64,000 nucleotides of DNA from Nocardia aurantiaca (GTDB lineage Bacteria; Actinomycetota; Actinomycetes; Mycobacteriales; Mycobacteriaceae). Below, in pieces: positions 1 to 8,697 of the stretch. The DNA is taken from NCBI RefSeq assembly GCF_009708175.1, contig NZ_WMBB01000011.1:1-64000 (forward strand). Direction: 5' to 3'. The stretch's first letter is position 1; each line of letters starts with the position of its first letter. The position numbers and the translations under genes are program-made. The notes beneath the pieces were generated by a model, which was not told the origin of the DNA, searched no databases, and worked only from the letters and a program-made list of their open reading frames with translations.

Positions 1-842
1 TCCCGCAGGAGGACATGCCGTTCCTGCCCGACGGCACTCCGGTCGACATCATCCTCAACACCCACGGTGTGCCGCGTCGTATGAACATCGGCCAGGTGCT
101 GGAAACCCACCTCGGGTGGATCGCCAAGACGGGCTGGGACATTCGGCTCACCGACGGCGGCCGCCCCGACTGGGCGCAACGCCTGCCCGCCGAACTCCTG
201 TCCGCACAGCCGGATACGAACCTCGCCACCCCGGTGTTCGACGGCGCCCGCGAGGAGGAACTGGCCGGGCTCCTCGGGTCCACCCTCCCCAATCGCGACG
301 GTGAGGTCATGGTCGGCGAAGACGGCAAGGCAACGCTGTTCGACGGCCGCTCCGGCGAGCCGTTCCCCTATCCGATCGCCGTGGGCTACATGTACATCCT
401 GAAGCTGCACCACCTGGTCGACGACAAGATCCACGCGCGTTCGACCGGTCCGTACTCGATGATCACGCAGCAGCCGCTGGGTGGTAAGGCGCAGTTCGGC
501 GGTCAGCGTTTCGGCGAAATGGAATGCTGGGCCATGCAGGCCTACGGCGCGGCCTACACCCTCCAGGAACTCCTCACCATCAAGTCGGACGACGTGGTCG
601 GCCGCGTGAAGGTGTACGAGGCGATCGTCAAGGGAGACAACATTCCCGAACCCGGCGTCCCCGAATCCTTCAAGGTCCTCCTCAAGGAACTTCAATCCCT
701 CTGCCTCAATGTCGAAGTCCTCGCCGCGGGCAATGCCGTCGAACTCCAGCACCCCGATGACGACTACGACCGCGCCGCCACCACTCTCGGAATCGCCCTC
801 ACCCACAACGAATCCCCCACCATCACCGATCTGACCAGCTGA
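1..842 (+). CDS. rpoB: RNA polymerase beta subunit, C-terminal part (probable second copy, rpoB2-like)
   Basis: The frame is open from the window edge (about 280 codons seen), so the 5' end is missing. It carries the strongly conserved beta-subunit C-terminus: PFLPDGTPVDIILNTHGVP, the GKATLFDGRSGEPF stretch, YMYILKLHHLVDDKIHARST, and GGKAQFGGQRFGEMECWA, which contacts beta' and the switch region. The last ~40 residues (ending TITDLTS) diverge from the usual actinobacterial tail. A strong hairpin follows 13 bp after the stop, and no rpoC lies downstream in the rest of the window, although rpoB and rpoC are normally adjacent. In Nocardia a second rpoB (rpoB2) linked to rifampicin tolerance is known; the orphan position makes that the best reading, but the rifampicin-binding region is outside the window. 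Confidence 0.93.
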   Translation, partial: PQEDMPFLPDGTPVDIILNTHGVPRRMNIGQVLETHLGWIAKTGWDIRLTDGGRPDWAQRLPAELLSAQPDTNLATPVFDGAREEELAGLLGSTLPNRDGEVMVGEDGKATLFDGRSGEPFPYPIAVGYMYILKLHHLVDDKIHARSTGPYSMITQQPLGGKAQFGGQRFGEMECWAMQAYGAAYTLQELLTIKSDDVVGRVKVYEAIVKGDNIPEPGVPESFKVLLKELQSLCLNVEVLAAGNAVELQHPDDDYDRAATTLGIALTHNESPTITDLTS

Positions 843-855
843 GCAGTCCGGCCCT

Positions 856-886
856 GTGCCGCGTCCGGCATCCCGTGACGCGGCAC
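856..886 (+). terminator. Hairpin terminator after rpoB
   Basis: A perfect 10-bp stem (GTGCCGCGTC at 856-865, GACGCGGCAC at 877-886) with an 11-nt loop lies 13 bp past the rpoB stop codon. There is no U-tract, as is usual in high-GC actinobacteria. It supports transcription ending here without read-through into an rpoC. Confidence 0.75.
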
Positions 887-1413
887 ACCCCGTGCCGTTT
901 CAGCGTTGCGGGCGTTCGAGACGATTGGCAGCCTGTGCAACCACGCGGTCGAGCTCCCAGGGAAACGCCGCCTCCAGCGGCGCAACCCGCGTCGCGGCTC
1001 CATTTCCCCAGGACCCCCGCGTCAGTCGAACGGCCGCGACACTGGGCGCTCGGAGCCTTTCCCGCCCCGGCATGGTCGGCGACGGACGGCTCGTGTCAGC
1101 GGACTGGGGTCGACCCGCACGGCGGCGCCGGGCCTGACAAAATCGATCACCAGGCCCCGGTGCCGACCGAATTCATCGATAGCCCGCGCCCGCCCGAGCG
1201 AGGGGCCGGACAGGATGTGACTCAGTTCATGCGCAGGCGGGGAAGCGTGCCCGGTCAGGCGAAGTGTGACGCTTGTCGGATTCCCTCCTAGGTAGACCGA
1301 TCGTCATACTGGTCTCGGTTCCGTGGCGAGCGGTGGTTGCTCGCAATCCCCATCACATGCCGGGGAGCGCGCACGCGTGCGGTTCCGGATGATCCCCGGC
1401 GATCGAACAGACC
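887..1413. other. Non-coding stretch, no convincing gene
   Basis: Several short overlapping frames exist here, but they are arginine/proline-rich translations typical of random high-GC reading. None has a ribosome binding site or a recognisable motif. The 3' end holds the leader and RBS of the small secreted protein that starts at 1424. Confidence 0.5.
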
Positions 1414-1423
1414 AGGAGGGTCG

Positions 1424-1681
1424 ATGGATCGGCGTCGAGTGGCAATCGGAATTGTTGTCACCGGTATCGCGTTGGGCGCCCCCACCATGGCCGTGGGCGC
1501 GGGCTTCGCGGCGGCGGCGCCGCAGGCGGAGGGGTGCCACACCGGGGCCCGGGTTCCCACCTCGGATCCGCACGAGTACGACTCGTGCATCGCGGGCGAG
1601 TGGGGCAATGTGCGGCAATGTCCGCCGTTCACTGTGGTGAGTCAGACCCCGGACGGTGACATTCGGTGCGTGAACGAGTGA
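1424..1681 (+). CDS. Small secreted cysteine-rich protein, CBM14-like pattern
   Basis: 85 aa. The start at 1424 is chosen because AGGAGGG lies at 1414-1420 and the protein then begins with a signal peptide: MDRRR, a hydrophobic stretch, then AAAAPQAEG as the likely cleavage zone. The mature part of about 50 residues has four cysteines (EGCHTG, YDSCIAG, RQCPPF, IRCVNE) and a P-x-D-P-H-E-Y segment. This spacing resembles the chitin-binding peritrophin-A (CBM14) fold, with one disulphide pair fewer. Inference: an exported, disulphide-stabilised, possibly carbohydrate-binding protein. The neighbours do not help with function. Confidence 0.65.
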   Translation: MDRRRVAIGIVVTGIALGAPTMAVGAGFAAAAPQAEGCHTGARVPTSDPHEYDSCIAGEWGNVRQCPPFTVVSQTPDGDIRCVNE

Positions 1682-2198
1682 CGTTCCCAGACCCGGGATG
1701 GGATCTCCGCGTCACGGATCAACTCCCCCACCCGCTCGGCTGCGCGCCGGGTTGGTCGGCGGACCCGACGATCGTGGCCGGCTCACCCGGATTGCCATAA
1801 TGTAATTCCTCTGCGCGAGAGACGAATTCGGCCGTGAACTCGACTGCGATATCCGCGCACACGTCAAATGGCCGGGCCAACACGTGGCGATCAAACAAGT
1901 GAGCGCCCGCTCAGGTCATTCGACCAGTTGCCGGTGAATCGCCGAGTGCCCCCAGAAGTTACACCAAACCCTTTGTTACACATATCAACTCGAATTGCTC
2001 CGAGGTGACCATTCACACAGCGCCGAAGCGGCGGTTCCGGTTGAACGCCCAAGTGAGGATCCGTAAAGTTACCGACTAGTTAGGCACGACGGTGTTCCTA
2101 CCTCGGCCCGACATTCTGCTAGGGGGCCAATCAATCACCGTCCGCATCCACCGACGCATGTCGGACGAAATCCGTTGGATACCAACAGGTTCGTATTT
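1682..2198. other. Long non-coding leader region before the acyl-CoA reductase gene
   Basis: About 520 bp without a credible ORF, and locally more AT-rich than its surroundings. Two direct GTTACAC repeats (1958-1964 and 1975-1981, 17-bp period) lie in its AT-rich part. These could be regulator sites for the gene starting at 2211, but no motif is recognised with certainty. Confidence 0.4.
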
Positions 2199-2210
2199 AA
2201 GGAGGGGACG

Positions 2211-4238
2211 ATGGTTTCCTACATCGTCACGGGCGGAACTGGATTCTTGGGCCGGCGCGTCGTCGCCCAGTTGCTGGAGCGCGACCCGGAGGCCGTGGTC
2301 CACGTACTGACGCGTGAGGCGTCGCTGGCCAAGCTCCGTGAGCTGGCCGACGGCTGGGGGGCGGGCGACCGCGTGTTCCCACTGGTCGGAGACCTGGCCC
2401 AGCCGGGGCTGGGGCTGCAGGACGAGCCCCCTCGGGCCGATCACATCATCCACCTCGGCGCGGTCTACGACATGACCGCCGACGCCGAGGTCACCTATGC
2501 CGCCAATGTGCAGGGCACCCGGTCGGTGATCGAACTGGCCCGGGAGTTCGACGCGGTCCTGCACCACGTCTCCTCGGTCGCGGTCGCAGGCGATCACAAG
2601 GGCAAATTCTTCGAGGACGACTTCGATCTCGGGCAGGGCCTGCACTCGCCCTACCACCGCACCAAGTTCGAGGCCGAGAAGATGGTGCGCGAGGCCGCCG
2701 GCCTGCGCTGGCGGGTGTACCGCCCGGCCATCGTGGTCGGCGACTCGCGCACCGGCGAGATGGACAAGATCGACGGGCCGTACTACTTTTTCCCCGCCAT
2801 CGCGGGACTGGCCGCGCTCCCCTCGGAGCTGCCCATCCCGATCCCGGACCTGGGCGCCACCAATATCGTGCCGGTCGACTACGTGGTCGACGCCATGGTC
2901 GAGCTGATCGGCAAGCCCGGGCTCATCGGCCGCACCTTCCACCTGACCAACCCGGAGCCGCAGCCGTTCACCGAGGTCTACAACGCGCTGGCCCGTGCGG
3001 CCGGCGCGCCGACTGCTATCGGCACCGTGCCCGGCTCGCATACCGCGCTCAATGCCCTGGGCGGGCTGCCGGGTGTGCCCGCGGTGCGGGATTTCCTGCT
3101 GGAGCGCTTCGGCATTCCCGCCGAGGTGGCCCCGCACACCTCCTTCGAGTCGACCTTCGTCTCCGAATCCACCCGGGCGCAGCTGCGCGGCGCCGGTATC
3201 GAGGTACCTGCCTTCGAGGACTACGCCGCGACGCTATGGAAGTACTGGCGCGCCAACCTCGACCCCGATCGGGCCCGCCGCATCGAGGGCGGCCGCCTCG
3301 AGGGTCGCATCGTGCTGATCACCGGCGCGTCCACGGGCATCGGCCTGGCGACCGCACACGCGGTGGCCAAGCGCGGCGCTACCGTGCTCATGGTGGCCCG
3401 CACCGAGGAGGACCTGAACGCCGCGGCCGCGCAGGTGCGCGCGGAAAGCGGTGCGGCACAGCCCTACATCTGCGACATCACCGATGAGAAATCGGTGGAG
3501 CTGCTGGTCAAGCAGGTGCTGGCCGACCACGGGCACGTCGACTACGTGGTGAACAACGCGGGCCGCTCGATCCGTCGATCGGTACTCAACTCCACCGACC
3601 GCATGCACGATTTCGAGCGGACCATGGCGGTCAACTACTTCGGCGCGGTGCGGCTCATCCTGGCGCTGCTGCCGTCCATGCGGGAGCGGCGCTTCGGGCA
3701 CTTCGTGAACATCTCCTCGATCGCGGTGCAGACCAAGGTGCCGCGCTTCGCCGCGTACGTGGCCAGCAAGTCGGCGTTGGACAACTTCAGCGAGATCGCC
3801 GCCGTCGAGAACGCCGATGCCGGTATCACCTTCACCTCGGTGCGCATGCCGCTGGTACGCACCGCCATGATCGCGCCGACCGATCTGTACAAGTCCATCC
3901 CGGTGCACAGCCCGGACCAGGCCGCGGACATCGTGGTACGCGCGCTCGAGCACCGGCCCAACCGCATCGACACCCCGATCGGCACCTTCGCCCAGCTCGT
4001 CGACACGGTCATGCCGTCGGTGAAGCGGGCCATTCTGCACCAGGGCTTCCGAATGTTCGGCGAGTCGAAGGCCGCGCGCAACTCCGCTCCGGTCGCCGTG
4101 GTGACCGCCGAAACCGGTACGGAGAAAGCCGAATCGCGCAGCCCGCTGCTGGCGCTGGCCCCGATCGTGCAGCCGCTCATGGGACTGCCCGCCCCCGCGG
4201 CCCGGTTCACCAACCGCATTCCGGGCCTGCACTGGTAA
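2211..4238 (+). CDS. Two-domain SDR, AcrA1-type fatty acyl-CoA reductase
   Basis: 675 aa from the ATG at 2211, which has AAGGAGGGG at 2199-2207; an upstream in-frame ATG at 2175 lacks an RBS. The N-terminal half is an extended SDR (TGGTGFLG at residues 7-14, SPYHRTKFEAEKM with the Tyr-x3-Lys pair). The C-terminal half is a classical SDR (LITGASTGIG near residue 368, NNAG, YVASK near 516). This fusion matches M. tuberculosis Rv3391 (AcrA1), annotated as an acyl-CoA reductase. Expected reaction: NADPH-dependent reduction of fatty acyl-CoA to aldehyde or alcohol. The WS/DGAT gene nearby (5367) fits a wax-ester role, and a cmaA-type gene lies near as in mycobacteria. Confidence 0.88.
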   Translation: MVSYIVTGGTGFLGRRVVAQLLERDPEAVVHVLTREASLAKLRELADGWGAGDRVFPLVGDLAQPGLGLQDEPPRADHIIHLGAVYDMTADAEVTYAANVQGTRSVIELAREFDAVLHHVSSVAVAGDHKGKFFEDDFDLGQGLHSPYHRTKFEAEKMVREAAGLRWRVYRPAIVVGDSRTGEMDKIDGPYYFFPAIAGLAALPSELPIPIPDLGATNIVPVDYVVDAMVELIGKPGLIGRTFHLTNPEPQPFTEVYNALARAAGAPTAIGTVPGSHTALNALGGLPGVPAVRDFLLERFGIPAEVAPHTSFESTFVSESTRAQLRGAGIEVPAFEDYAATLWKYWRANLDPDRARRIEGGRLEGRIVLITGASTGIGLATAHAVAKRGATVLMVARTEEDLNAAAAQVRAESGAAQPYICDITDEKSVELLVKQVLADHGHVDYVVNNAGRSIRRSVLNSTDRMHDFERTMAVNYFGAVRLILALLPSMRERRFGHFVNISSIAVQTKVPRFAAYVASKSALDNFSEIAAVENADAGITFTSVRMPLVRTAMIAPTDLYKSIPVHSPDQAADIVVRALEHRPNRIDTPIGTFAQLVDTVMPSVKRAILHQGFRMFGESKAARNSAPVAVVTAETGTEKAESRSPLLALAPIVQPLMGLPAPAARFTNRIPGLHW

Positions 4239-4258
4239 CAGCCCGTCCGGCAACAGAG

Positions 4259-4292
4259 TTCGGCCCGGTGCGGGACAGCGCACCGGGCCGAA
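4259..4292. terminator. Strong hairpin between convergent genes
   Basis: A perfect 14-bp stem (TTCGGCCCGGTGCG / CGCACCGGGCCGAA) with a 6-nt loop lies 20 bp after the stop at 4238. It probably ends transcription of the acyl-CoA reductase gene. The cutinase gene converges from 4448. Confidence 0.85.
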
Positions 4293-4447
4293 CCTGTATT
4301 CGGTACCCGCGGCTCGCTGGTGGATGAGGCCCCGAGTGCCGTGACACCTGACGCCCCTCGAACCGCGGATACCCGGACCCGATCCGGGGTCTGGCGAGCG
4401 GGTACGCCGAGACCGCCCGGGAGCCGGGCCCTTTCCCCTCCCCGGGT

Positions 4448-5098
4448 TCAGATGTGGTCAGCGGCGAAGTTCGCCGCCTCCACCAGATCGCTCCCGTAGG
4501 CGACGTGGGCATCGGCATCCATGCCCGAACCACAGATGGGATCGCCTCCGGTGCACCAGTCTCCGGTGCGGGACAGGTACGCGCCGGGAACATTCCAGTC
4601 CAGGCCGCGCACGGGGTCGCCGAAGAGCAGCACCGCCGCGACGCGCGTGCCGAGGTCACCCGGCAGCTGGACCCGGCCCGGGTACCACGACACCACGCCG
4701 GTGCCCAGGGCCGCGTGCACCACCGCCGCGCCCTGCGAATAGCCGACCAGGACGAACTCCTGGTCCGGACAGGCTGCCGCCTGAGCGGCCAAGTGCCCCA
4801 CCAGATCCGCGCTGCCCGCGCCCACGGCGAAACGGTAGTCCGCGGGGTAGTTCACACGATATGAACTGGTCGAAACGGGCAGCCGATCCTGCAGCATGCC
4901 GTAGAGCGGATCGCCGACCTCCTCACCGAGCCACCCGGGTTCGCCTGTACCCCTTGCCACTACGACGTCCACGACGGCGCATCCTTCGTCCGCGTGCGCC
5001 CCCGACGGCGGAACGAACATTGTCGCGATCGTCAGCATGATCGCGAGACCCCAAGCAGTACGCCATTTTCCAGGCGGCAGTACCTTCCGGTCGCCCAT
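4448..5098 (-). CDS. Secreted cutinase-family serine esterase
   Basis: 216 aa. The ATG at 5098 follows GAGGTGAGG; a GTG at 5107 is an alternative. A signal peptide (WRTAWGLAIMLTIATMF, then GAHADEG) precedes the mature protein. Cutinase signatures are visible: CAVVDVVVARGTGEPG at the mature N-terminus, the nucleophile elbow GYSQG (Ser ~121), a Cys pair around DWCTGGDPIC, and Asp/His near the end (CxGGDPIC, DAHVAY). Actinobacterial cutinase-like proteins hydrolyse short-chain esters, polyesters or cell-wall lipids outside the cell. It is divergent from the WS/DGAT gene, and the shared promoter region holds palindromes. Confidence 0.9.
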   Translation of the reverse strand: MGDRKVLPPGKWRTAWGLAIMLTIATMFVPPSGAHADEGCAVVDVVVARGTGEPGWLGEEVGDPLYGMLQDRLPVSTSSYRVNYPADYRFAVGAGSADLVGHLAAQAAACPDQEFVLVGYSQGAAVVHAALGTGVVSWYPGRVQLPGDLGTRVAAVLLFGDPVRGLDWNVPGAYLSRTGDWCTGGDPICGSGMDADAHVAYGSDLVEAANFAADHI

Positions 5099-5230
5099 TG
5101 TCCTCACCTCTCACGTCGTTGTGAGAAACCCCGTGACTCTTGTCATTGACTAGAGACCGATCACCGGGCCATGTGACCCAAGGTAGGAACGCTTCGCGCG
5201 GGCGGCAACGAATTCCACTCCAGAGTCGCT

Positions 5231-5261
5231 CGATTGGTACTCAATCGTTTCATTATGAAAC
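5231..5261. promoter_or_regulatory. Two abutting palindromes between cutinase and WS/DGAT genes
   Basis: CGATTG-GTACT-CAATCG (5231-5247) runs directly into GTTTCAT-T-ATGAAAC (5247-5261), a perfect 7-bp inverted repeat with a 1-nt centre. Such compact symmetry in a 268-bp divergent intergenic region suggests a dimeric repressor site controlling one or both genes. The regulator is not identifiable here. Confidence 0.5.
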
Positions 5262-5354
5262 TTGTTATCTACGTGCAACTTCGGGGCTACAGATCGGCCA
5301 CGGATGGAATCCGGACCACACCGCGAACCGCACGCAAAATGGAACTAGTTCTCA

Positions 5355-5366
5355 TAGTGTGTTGGT
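5355..5366 (+). promoter_or_regulatory. Probable -10 box giving a leaderless WS/DGAT transcript
   Basis: TAGTGT at 5355-5360 ends 6 nt before the ATG at 5367, and there is no RBS. A palindrome GAACTAGTTC (5342-5351) sits just upstream. This spacing is what leaderless actinobacterial mRNAs show, so transcription probably begins at or next to the start codon. Confidence 0.45.
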
Positions 5367-6767
5367 ATGGAACGACTTACCGGGCTCGATGCGAGCTTCC
5401 TCTATCTCGAAACGGACACCCAACTCCTGCACGTCTGCGCAATGCTGATACTCGATCCCGCCGCCGAGGGGGTGAGCTACGAGCACGAGGCCTTCAAGGC
5501 CGAACTCGGGCGGCGGCTGCATCTCATCCCGGCCATGACCCGGCGCTTGCACACGGTGCCGCTCAACCTCGATCACCCTGTCTGGGTGCGGGATTCGAAC
5601 TTCGACCTGGACTACCACGTACGTCGGCTGGCACTACCCGGCGGAGCCGGCGACCGGGAACTGGCGGACCTGGCCGCCGACATCGCCGGACGTCCCCTCG
5701 ACCGCGGGCGCCCGCTGTGGGAGATGTGGGTGGTCGAGGGCCTGCCGCACGGCAGGGTGGCGGTGATCTCGAAGTACCACCACGCCATCGTCGACGGCAT
5801 CACCGGCACGAACATGATGATGCACCTGTGCGATGTGCAGCCGGGCGTGTCCTACACCCCGCCCGCCGAAACGGCCCCGGCCGAACCGGAACCCAACGAC
5901 TTGCAGCTGACCGGAGAGGCGCTGCTGAGGTTCCCGGGCAGGCTCGGGATGGTCGGCATGGTGCCGAAGACCGTCGGCATTCTCGGCGATCTGGTCCAGC
6001 GTCGGCGCGGCAACGGATCCCGCGGCATGCCACTGCCTTTCACCGCGCCGCGCACGCCGTTCAATCGAGCAATCACCCCGCATCGCGCCATCTCCTTCGT
6101 CCAGACCGAGCTGTCGGATATCAAGGAGATAAAGACCGCCTTCGGCGTGAAGGTCAACGACGTGGTGCTGGCAGTGGTCGGCGGCGCGCTGCGCAGCTAC
6201 CTCGAACTGCACGATGAACTTCCCGAAACCTCGCTCATGGCCTCGGTTCCCGTGTCCACGCACGAGACCTCACGGCACGAGGAAGGCACCAACAAGGTGT
6301 CGACCATCTTCGCGCGGCTCTACACCGAGATCGAGGATCCGGTGGCGCGGGTGCTGGCCATCGCCGAGGACAATCGCGCGGCCAAGGAGGAGCACCATCT
6401 GATCGGCGCCGACTTCCTCCAGGACTGGGCGAAGTACGCGCCGCCCAACACCTTCCAGCTGGCCGCGCGGGCGTACTCCTCGTTCAAGCTGGCCGAGCGT
6501 CACCCGGTGGTGCACAACCTGGTGGTGTCGAATGTCCCCGGGCCCGACTTCCCCATGTACTTCCTGGGCGTGCGGGTGGCGTCGATGTATCCGTTCGGGC
6601 CGGTCTTCCACGGTGCGGGACTCACCGCGACAGTGATCTCCAACAACGGGCACATGGACTTCGGATTCATCGCCTGCAAAGAACTGGTGCCGGATGTGGA
6701 CAAGATCGCCGACGCGGTCCCCGAGGTGATCACCGCGCTGCTCAAGGCCGCGCGCGAAAAGGCCTGA
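5367..6767 (+). CDS. WS/DGAT wax ester synthase / diacylglycerol acyltransferase
   Basis: 466 aa, full length for the family. It begins with the usual MERLTGLDASFLYLE and carries the active-site motif HHAIVDG (His138, His139, Asp143), the NDVVLAVVGGALR segment and the C-terminal NVPGPDFPMYFLG block. Known family role: transfer of an acyl group from acyl-CoA to a fatty alcohol (wax ester) or diacylglycerol (triacylglycerol) at lipid-body membranes. With the acyl-CoA reductase upstream it could form a wax-ester pathway. The substrate preference cannot be read from the sequence. It converges with the hydrolase gene ending at 6790. Confidence 0.93.
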   Translation: MERLTGLDASFLYLETDTQLLHVCAMLILDPAAEGVSYEHEAFKAELGRRLHLIPAMTRRLHTVPLNLDHPVWVRDSNFDLDYHVRRLALPGGAGDRELADLAADIAGRPLDRGRPLWEMWVVEGLPHGRVAVISKYHHAIVDGITGTNMMMHLCDVQPGVSYTPPAETAPAEPEPNDLQLTGEALLRFPGRLGMVGMVPKTVGILGDLVQRRRGNGSRGMPLPFTAPRTPFNRAITPHRAISFVQTELSDIKEIKTAFGVKVNDVVLAVVGGALRSYLELHDELPETSLMASVPVSTHETSRHEEGTNKVSTIFARLYTEIEDPVARVLAIAEDNRAAKEEHHLIGADFLQDWAKYAPPNTFQLAARAYSSFKLAERHPVVHNLVVSNVPGPDFPMYFLGVRVASMYPFGPVFHGAGLTATVISNNGHMDFGFIACKELVPDVDKIADAVPEVITALLKAAREKA

Positions 6768-6789
6768 GCGCAGGCCGAATCGGCTGCGC

Positions 6790-7710
6790 CTATATCCGAT
6801 CCACCACTGATTGAACGGCCTCGAGGAACACCGGGACAAAGACGTCCGCCTCGAGTGCGCAGGCCGCGTGACCGGCCTTGGCGAGGAAGATCTCCGCTCC
6901 CGGAATCGCTTTCGCCATCTCCAGCTGACGGAAGACGGGCAGCGCCCGATCCCGCGTGGTGATGACCACCGCCGTCGGCACCTTCAGAGTCGGCAGCCAT
7001 TCCGACGCATCGAAACGCCCCAGCACCGCGAGCGCCTGCGCGAGCGCCCAACCGCTGGTAGCGCGCAATTCCGTCATGGCCCAGCGATCCATGCGGCCCA
7101 CCGGCCATGAGGACTCCGGCAGGGCGGGCAGCCTGTCGCGGCGCAGCTCGGCACGGCGGAAGGACCACTCCGAGAACAGCGCCGCGGTAGCCGACCAGCC
7201 GCGGTGGAAGGCGCGCTCACGCCACTTCTCCTGGAAGCGGTAGGTGGTCGCCGCCAGGACCAGCCCGCCCACGCGGTCCGGGTGCCGGTGCGCGGTCAGC
7301 TGGGCCACCACGCCGCCCATGGAGTAGCCCGCGAGAATGGGGCGCTCGACGCCCACCGCGTCGGCGACGGCGACGACGTCATCGGCCAGATCGTCGAGAT
7401 CGAAACGCTCAGAACGGATTCCGTGGCCATGCCAGCGCTGGTCGAACAGGACCACCCGGTAGCGCTCATTGAGCTCGCGCAGGCTCGGGAACCAGTTGAG
7501 CATGGCCGTGGTGGCCATGCCGTGCAGCAGCAGGACGGTCGGCGAATCCGCGGCCGGACCCGGCAGGTCCACCACGTAGGTCGTACCCCGGCCGGGCAGG
7601 TCCACCATCGAGCCCTGCGGTACCTCCGTCAACCGGGAGATGCGCGGCGAGAGCCTACGGCCGCGGCGGCGCTCGGCGGTGGTGGTCGGGTCCACGCTGG
7701 GATTCGTCAT
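6790..7710 (-). CDS. Alpha/beta hydrolase fold protein
   Basis: 306 aa. The ATG at 7710 is preceded by GGGAGG. It shows the oxyanion LLHGMATTA segment, FDQRWHGHG, the nucleophile elbow GYSMGG and a late KAGHAAC His. It is a typical cytoplasmic alpha/beta hydrolase (esterase/lipase or C-C hydrolase type) with no signal peptide. It sits tail-to-tail with the WS/DGAT gene, so a role in lipid turnover is possible but unproven. Confidence 0.85.
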   Translation of the reverse strand: MTNPSVDPTTTAERRRGRRLSPRISRLTEVPQGSMVDLPGRGTTYVVDLPGPAADSPTVLLLHGMATTAMLNWFPSLRELNERYRVVLFDQRWHGHGIRSERFDLDDLADDVVAVADAVGVERPILAGYSMGGVVAQLTAHRHPDRVGGLVLAATTYRFQEKWRERAFHRGWSATAALFSEWSFRRAELRRDRLPALPESSWPVGRMDRWAMTELRATSGWALAQALAVLGRFDASEWLPTLKVPTAVVITTRDRALPVFRQLEMAKAIPGAEIFLAKAGHAACALEADVFVPVFLEAVQSVVDRI

Positions 7711-7794
7711 CGAAGGCCTCCCGGCATACCGTCTCAGCGGTCGAAATGGAACACGTTCCACTCGATGATGCCACACCGGGACCGCGCCGGCGGG

Positions 7795-8697
7795 TTACGG
7801 CTTGCACGCCGACGGGGCGGCGGCGACAGTGGTCATGGCCGCCTGAGCCGCGGGCGGAGGCGGGGTGACGGGCGGGTCGGCGGGGATCTCGTAGAGGTGA
7901 ATTCCGGTGCGACGCACCTGTCCCGGCTCGATCGTGATGCCCGAGACGAACGCGGCATGACCATAGATATCGGTCACCTCGGCGGCGAAGGGGCCTGAAC
8001 CCAGACCGGAGATACTCCAGTAGTTGTCGTCGCCACGCCGCAGCGGCCGGTAGTCACCGCTCGCATCGGGGCGCAGGAAGACCTGCGCGATGGGATTTCC
8101 GGTGCCCGAGAACAGGATTCCGATCCAGCTTGGCGAGGAGCTTTGCTGTACGCGGTAGAACAGCTCCGGCGCCGGATCGGGATCGCGCACATGGCTGACG
8201 CGGATGGCCGCCACGCCGTCGGCGGTGTTGGCGATGGCCTCGAAAGCCGAACGGCTCAAATTGTATTGGCCGGGATCGCAGCCGGGGCAGCGGTCGACGA
8301 TCTGGGCGCGGACGCTGCCGAGCGGGCCGTCGATATCGACGTAGGAGCCGCACGGGGCGGAACCGTCGTACTGACCGGTCGGAACCCCGACGTAGTACCC
8401 GTCCAACGGCAGATCGGGCAGCGAGCACGCCGCGTTCTGACTGAAGGCGTAAAACCGGGCCTCGCCCTGTTCCGGGGCCGGTTGCCACTCCTGAGTTTGA
8501 ATCTGCTGCGGAGTAACCGAACTCGGTGCGGTAGCCGCGGGAAGGGTGATGACGGTTGCGGCCGGTGAGGCTGTACCACAGCTGAGAGACTGCGGTCTGA
8601 TCCACCACGTGGCCAGTGCTACCACCACCGCTCCCGCGAGAATCGTCCACAACCATGGACTGCCAGGATGGACCTCTTCGTGTCCGGTGCGGTGCAT
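7795..8697 (-). CDS. Membrane-anchored bacterial expansin-like protein
   Basis: 300 aa from the ATG at 8697; a GTG at 8745 in the same frame is an alternative. One hydrophobic helix (LWTILAGAVVVALATWW) anchors it or acts as a signal. Then come a linker and a double-psi beta-barrel of the EXLX1 type: GEARFYAF, CSLPDLPLDGYYVGVP, CGSYVDIDGPLG, VDRCPGCDPGQYNLS. The Asp of VDRCPGC is the usual functional residue. The C-terminal ~90 residues fit the companion beta-sandwich (CBM63-like). Expansins loosen polysaccharide networks without hydrolysis, and in bacteria they bind cellulose or peptidoglycan. The C-terminus is Pro/Ala rich. Confidence 0.8.
   Translation of the reverse strand: MHRTGHEEVHPGSPWLWTILAGAVVVALATWWIRPQSLSCGTASPAATVITLPAATAPSSVTPQQIQTQEWQPAPEQGEARFYAFSQNAACSLPDLPLDGYYVGVPTGQYDGSAPCGSYVDIDGPLGSVRAQIVDRCPGCDPGQYNLSRSAFEAIANTADGVAAIRVSHVRDPDPAPELFYRVQQSSSPSWIGILFSGTGNPIAQVFLRPDASGDYRPLRRGDDNYWSISGLGSGPFAAEVTDIYGHAAFVSGITIEPGQVRRTGIHLYEIPADPPVTPPPPAAQAAMTTVAAAPSACKP

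Noticed and set aside
2076..3137. Long minus-strand frames opposite the acyl-CoA reductase, MIO, GMC and UbiB-like genes
   Set aside because: Their His/Arg/Gly-rich composition is the usual antisense shadow of high-GC genes, with no motif or RBS.
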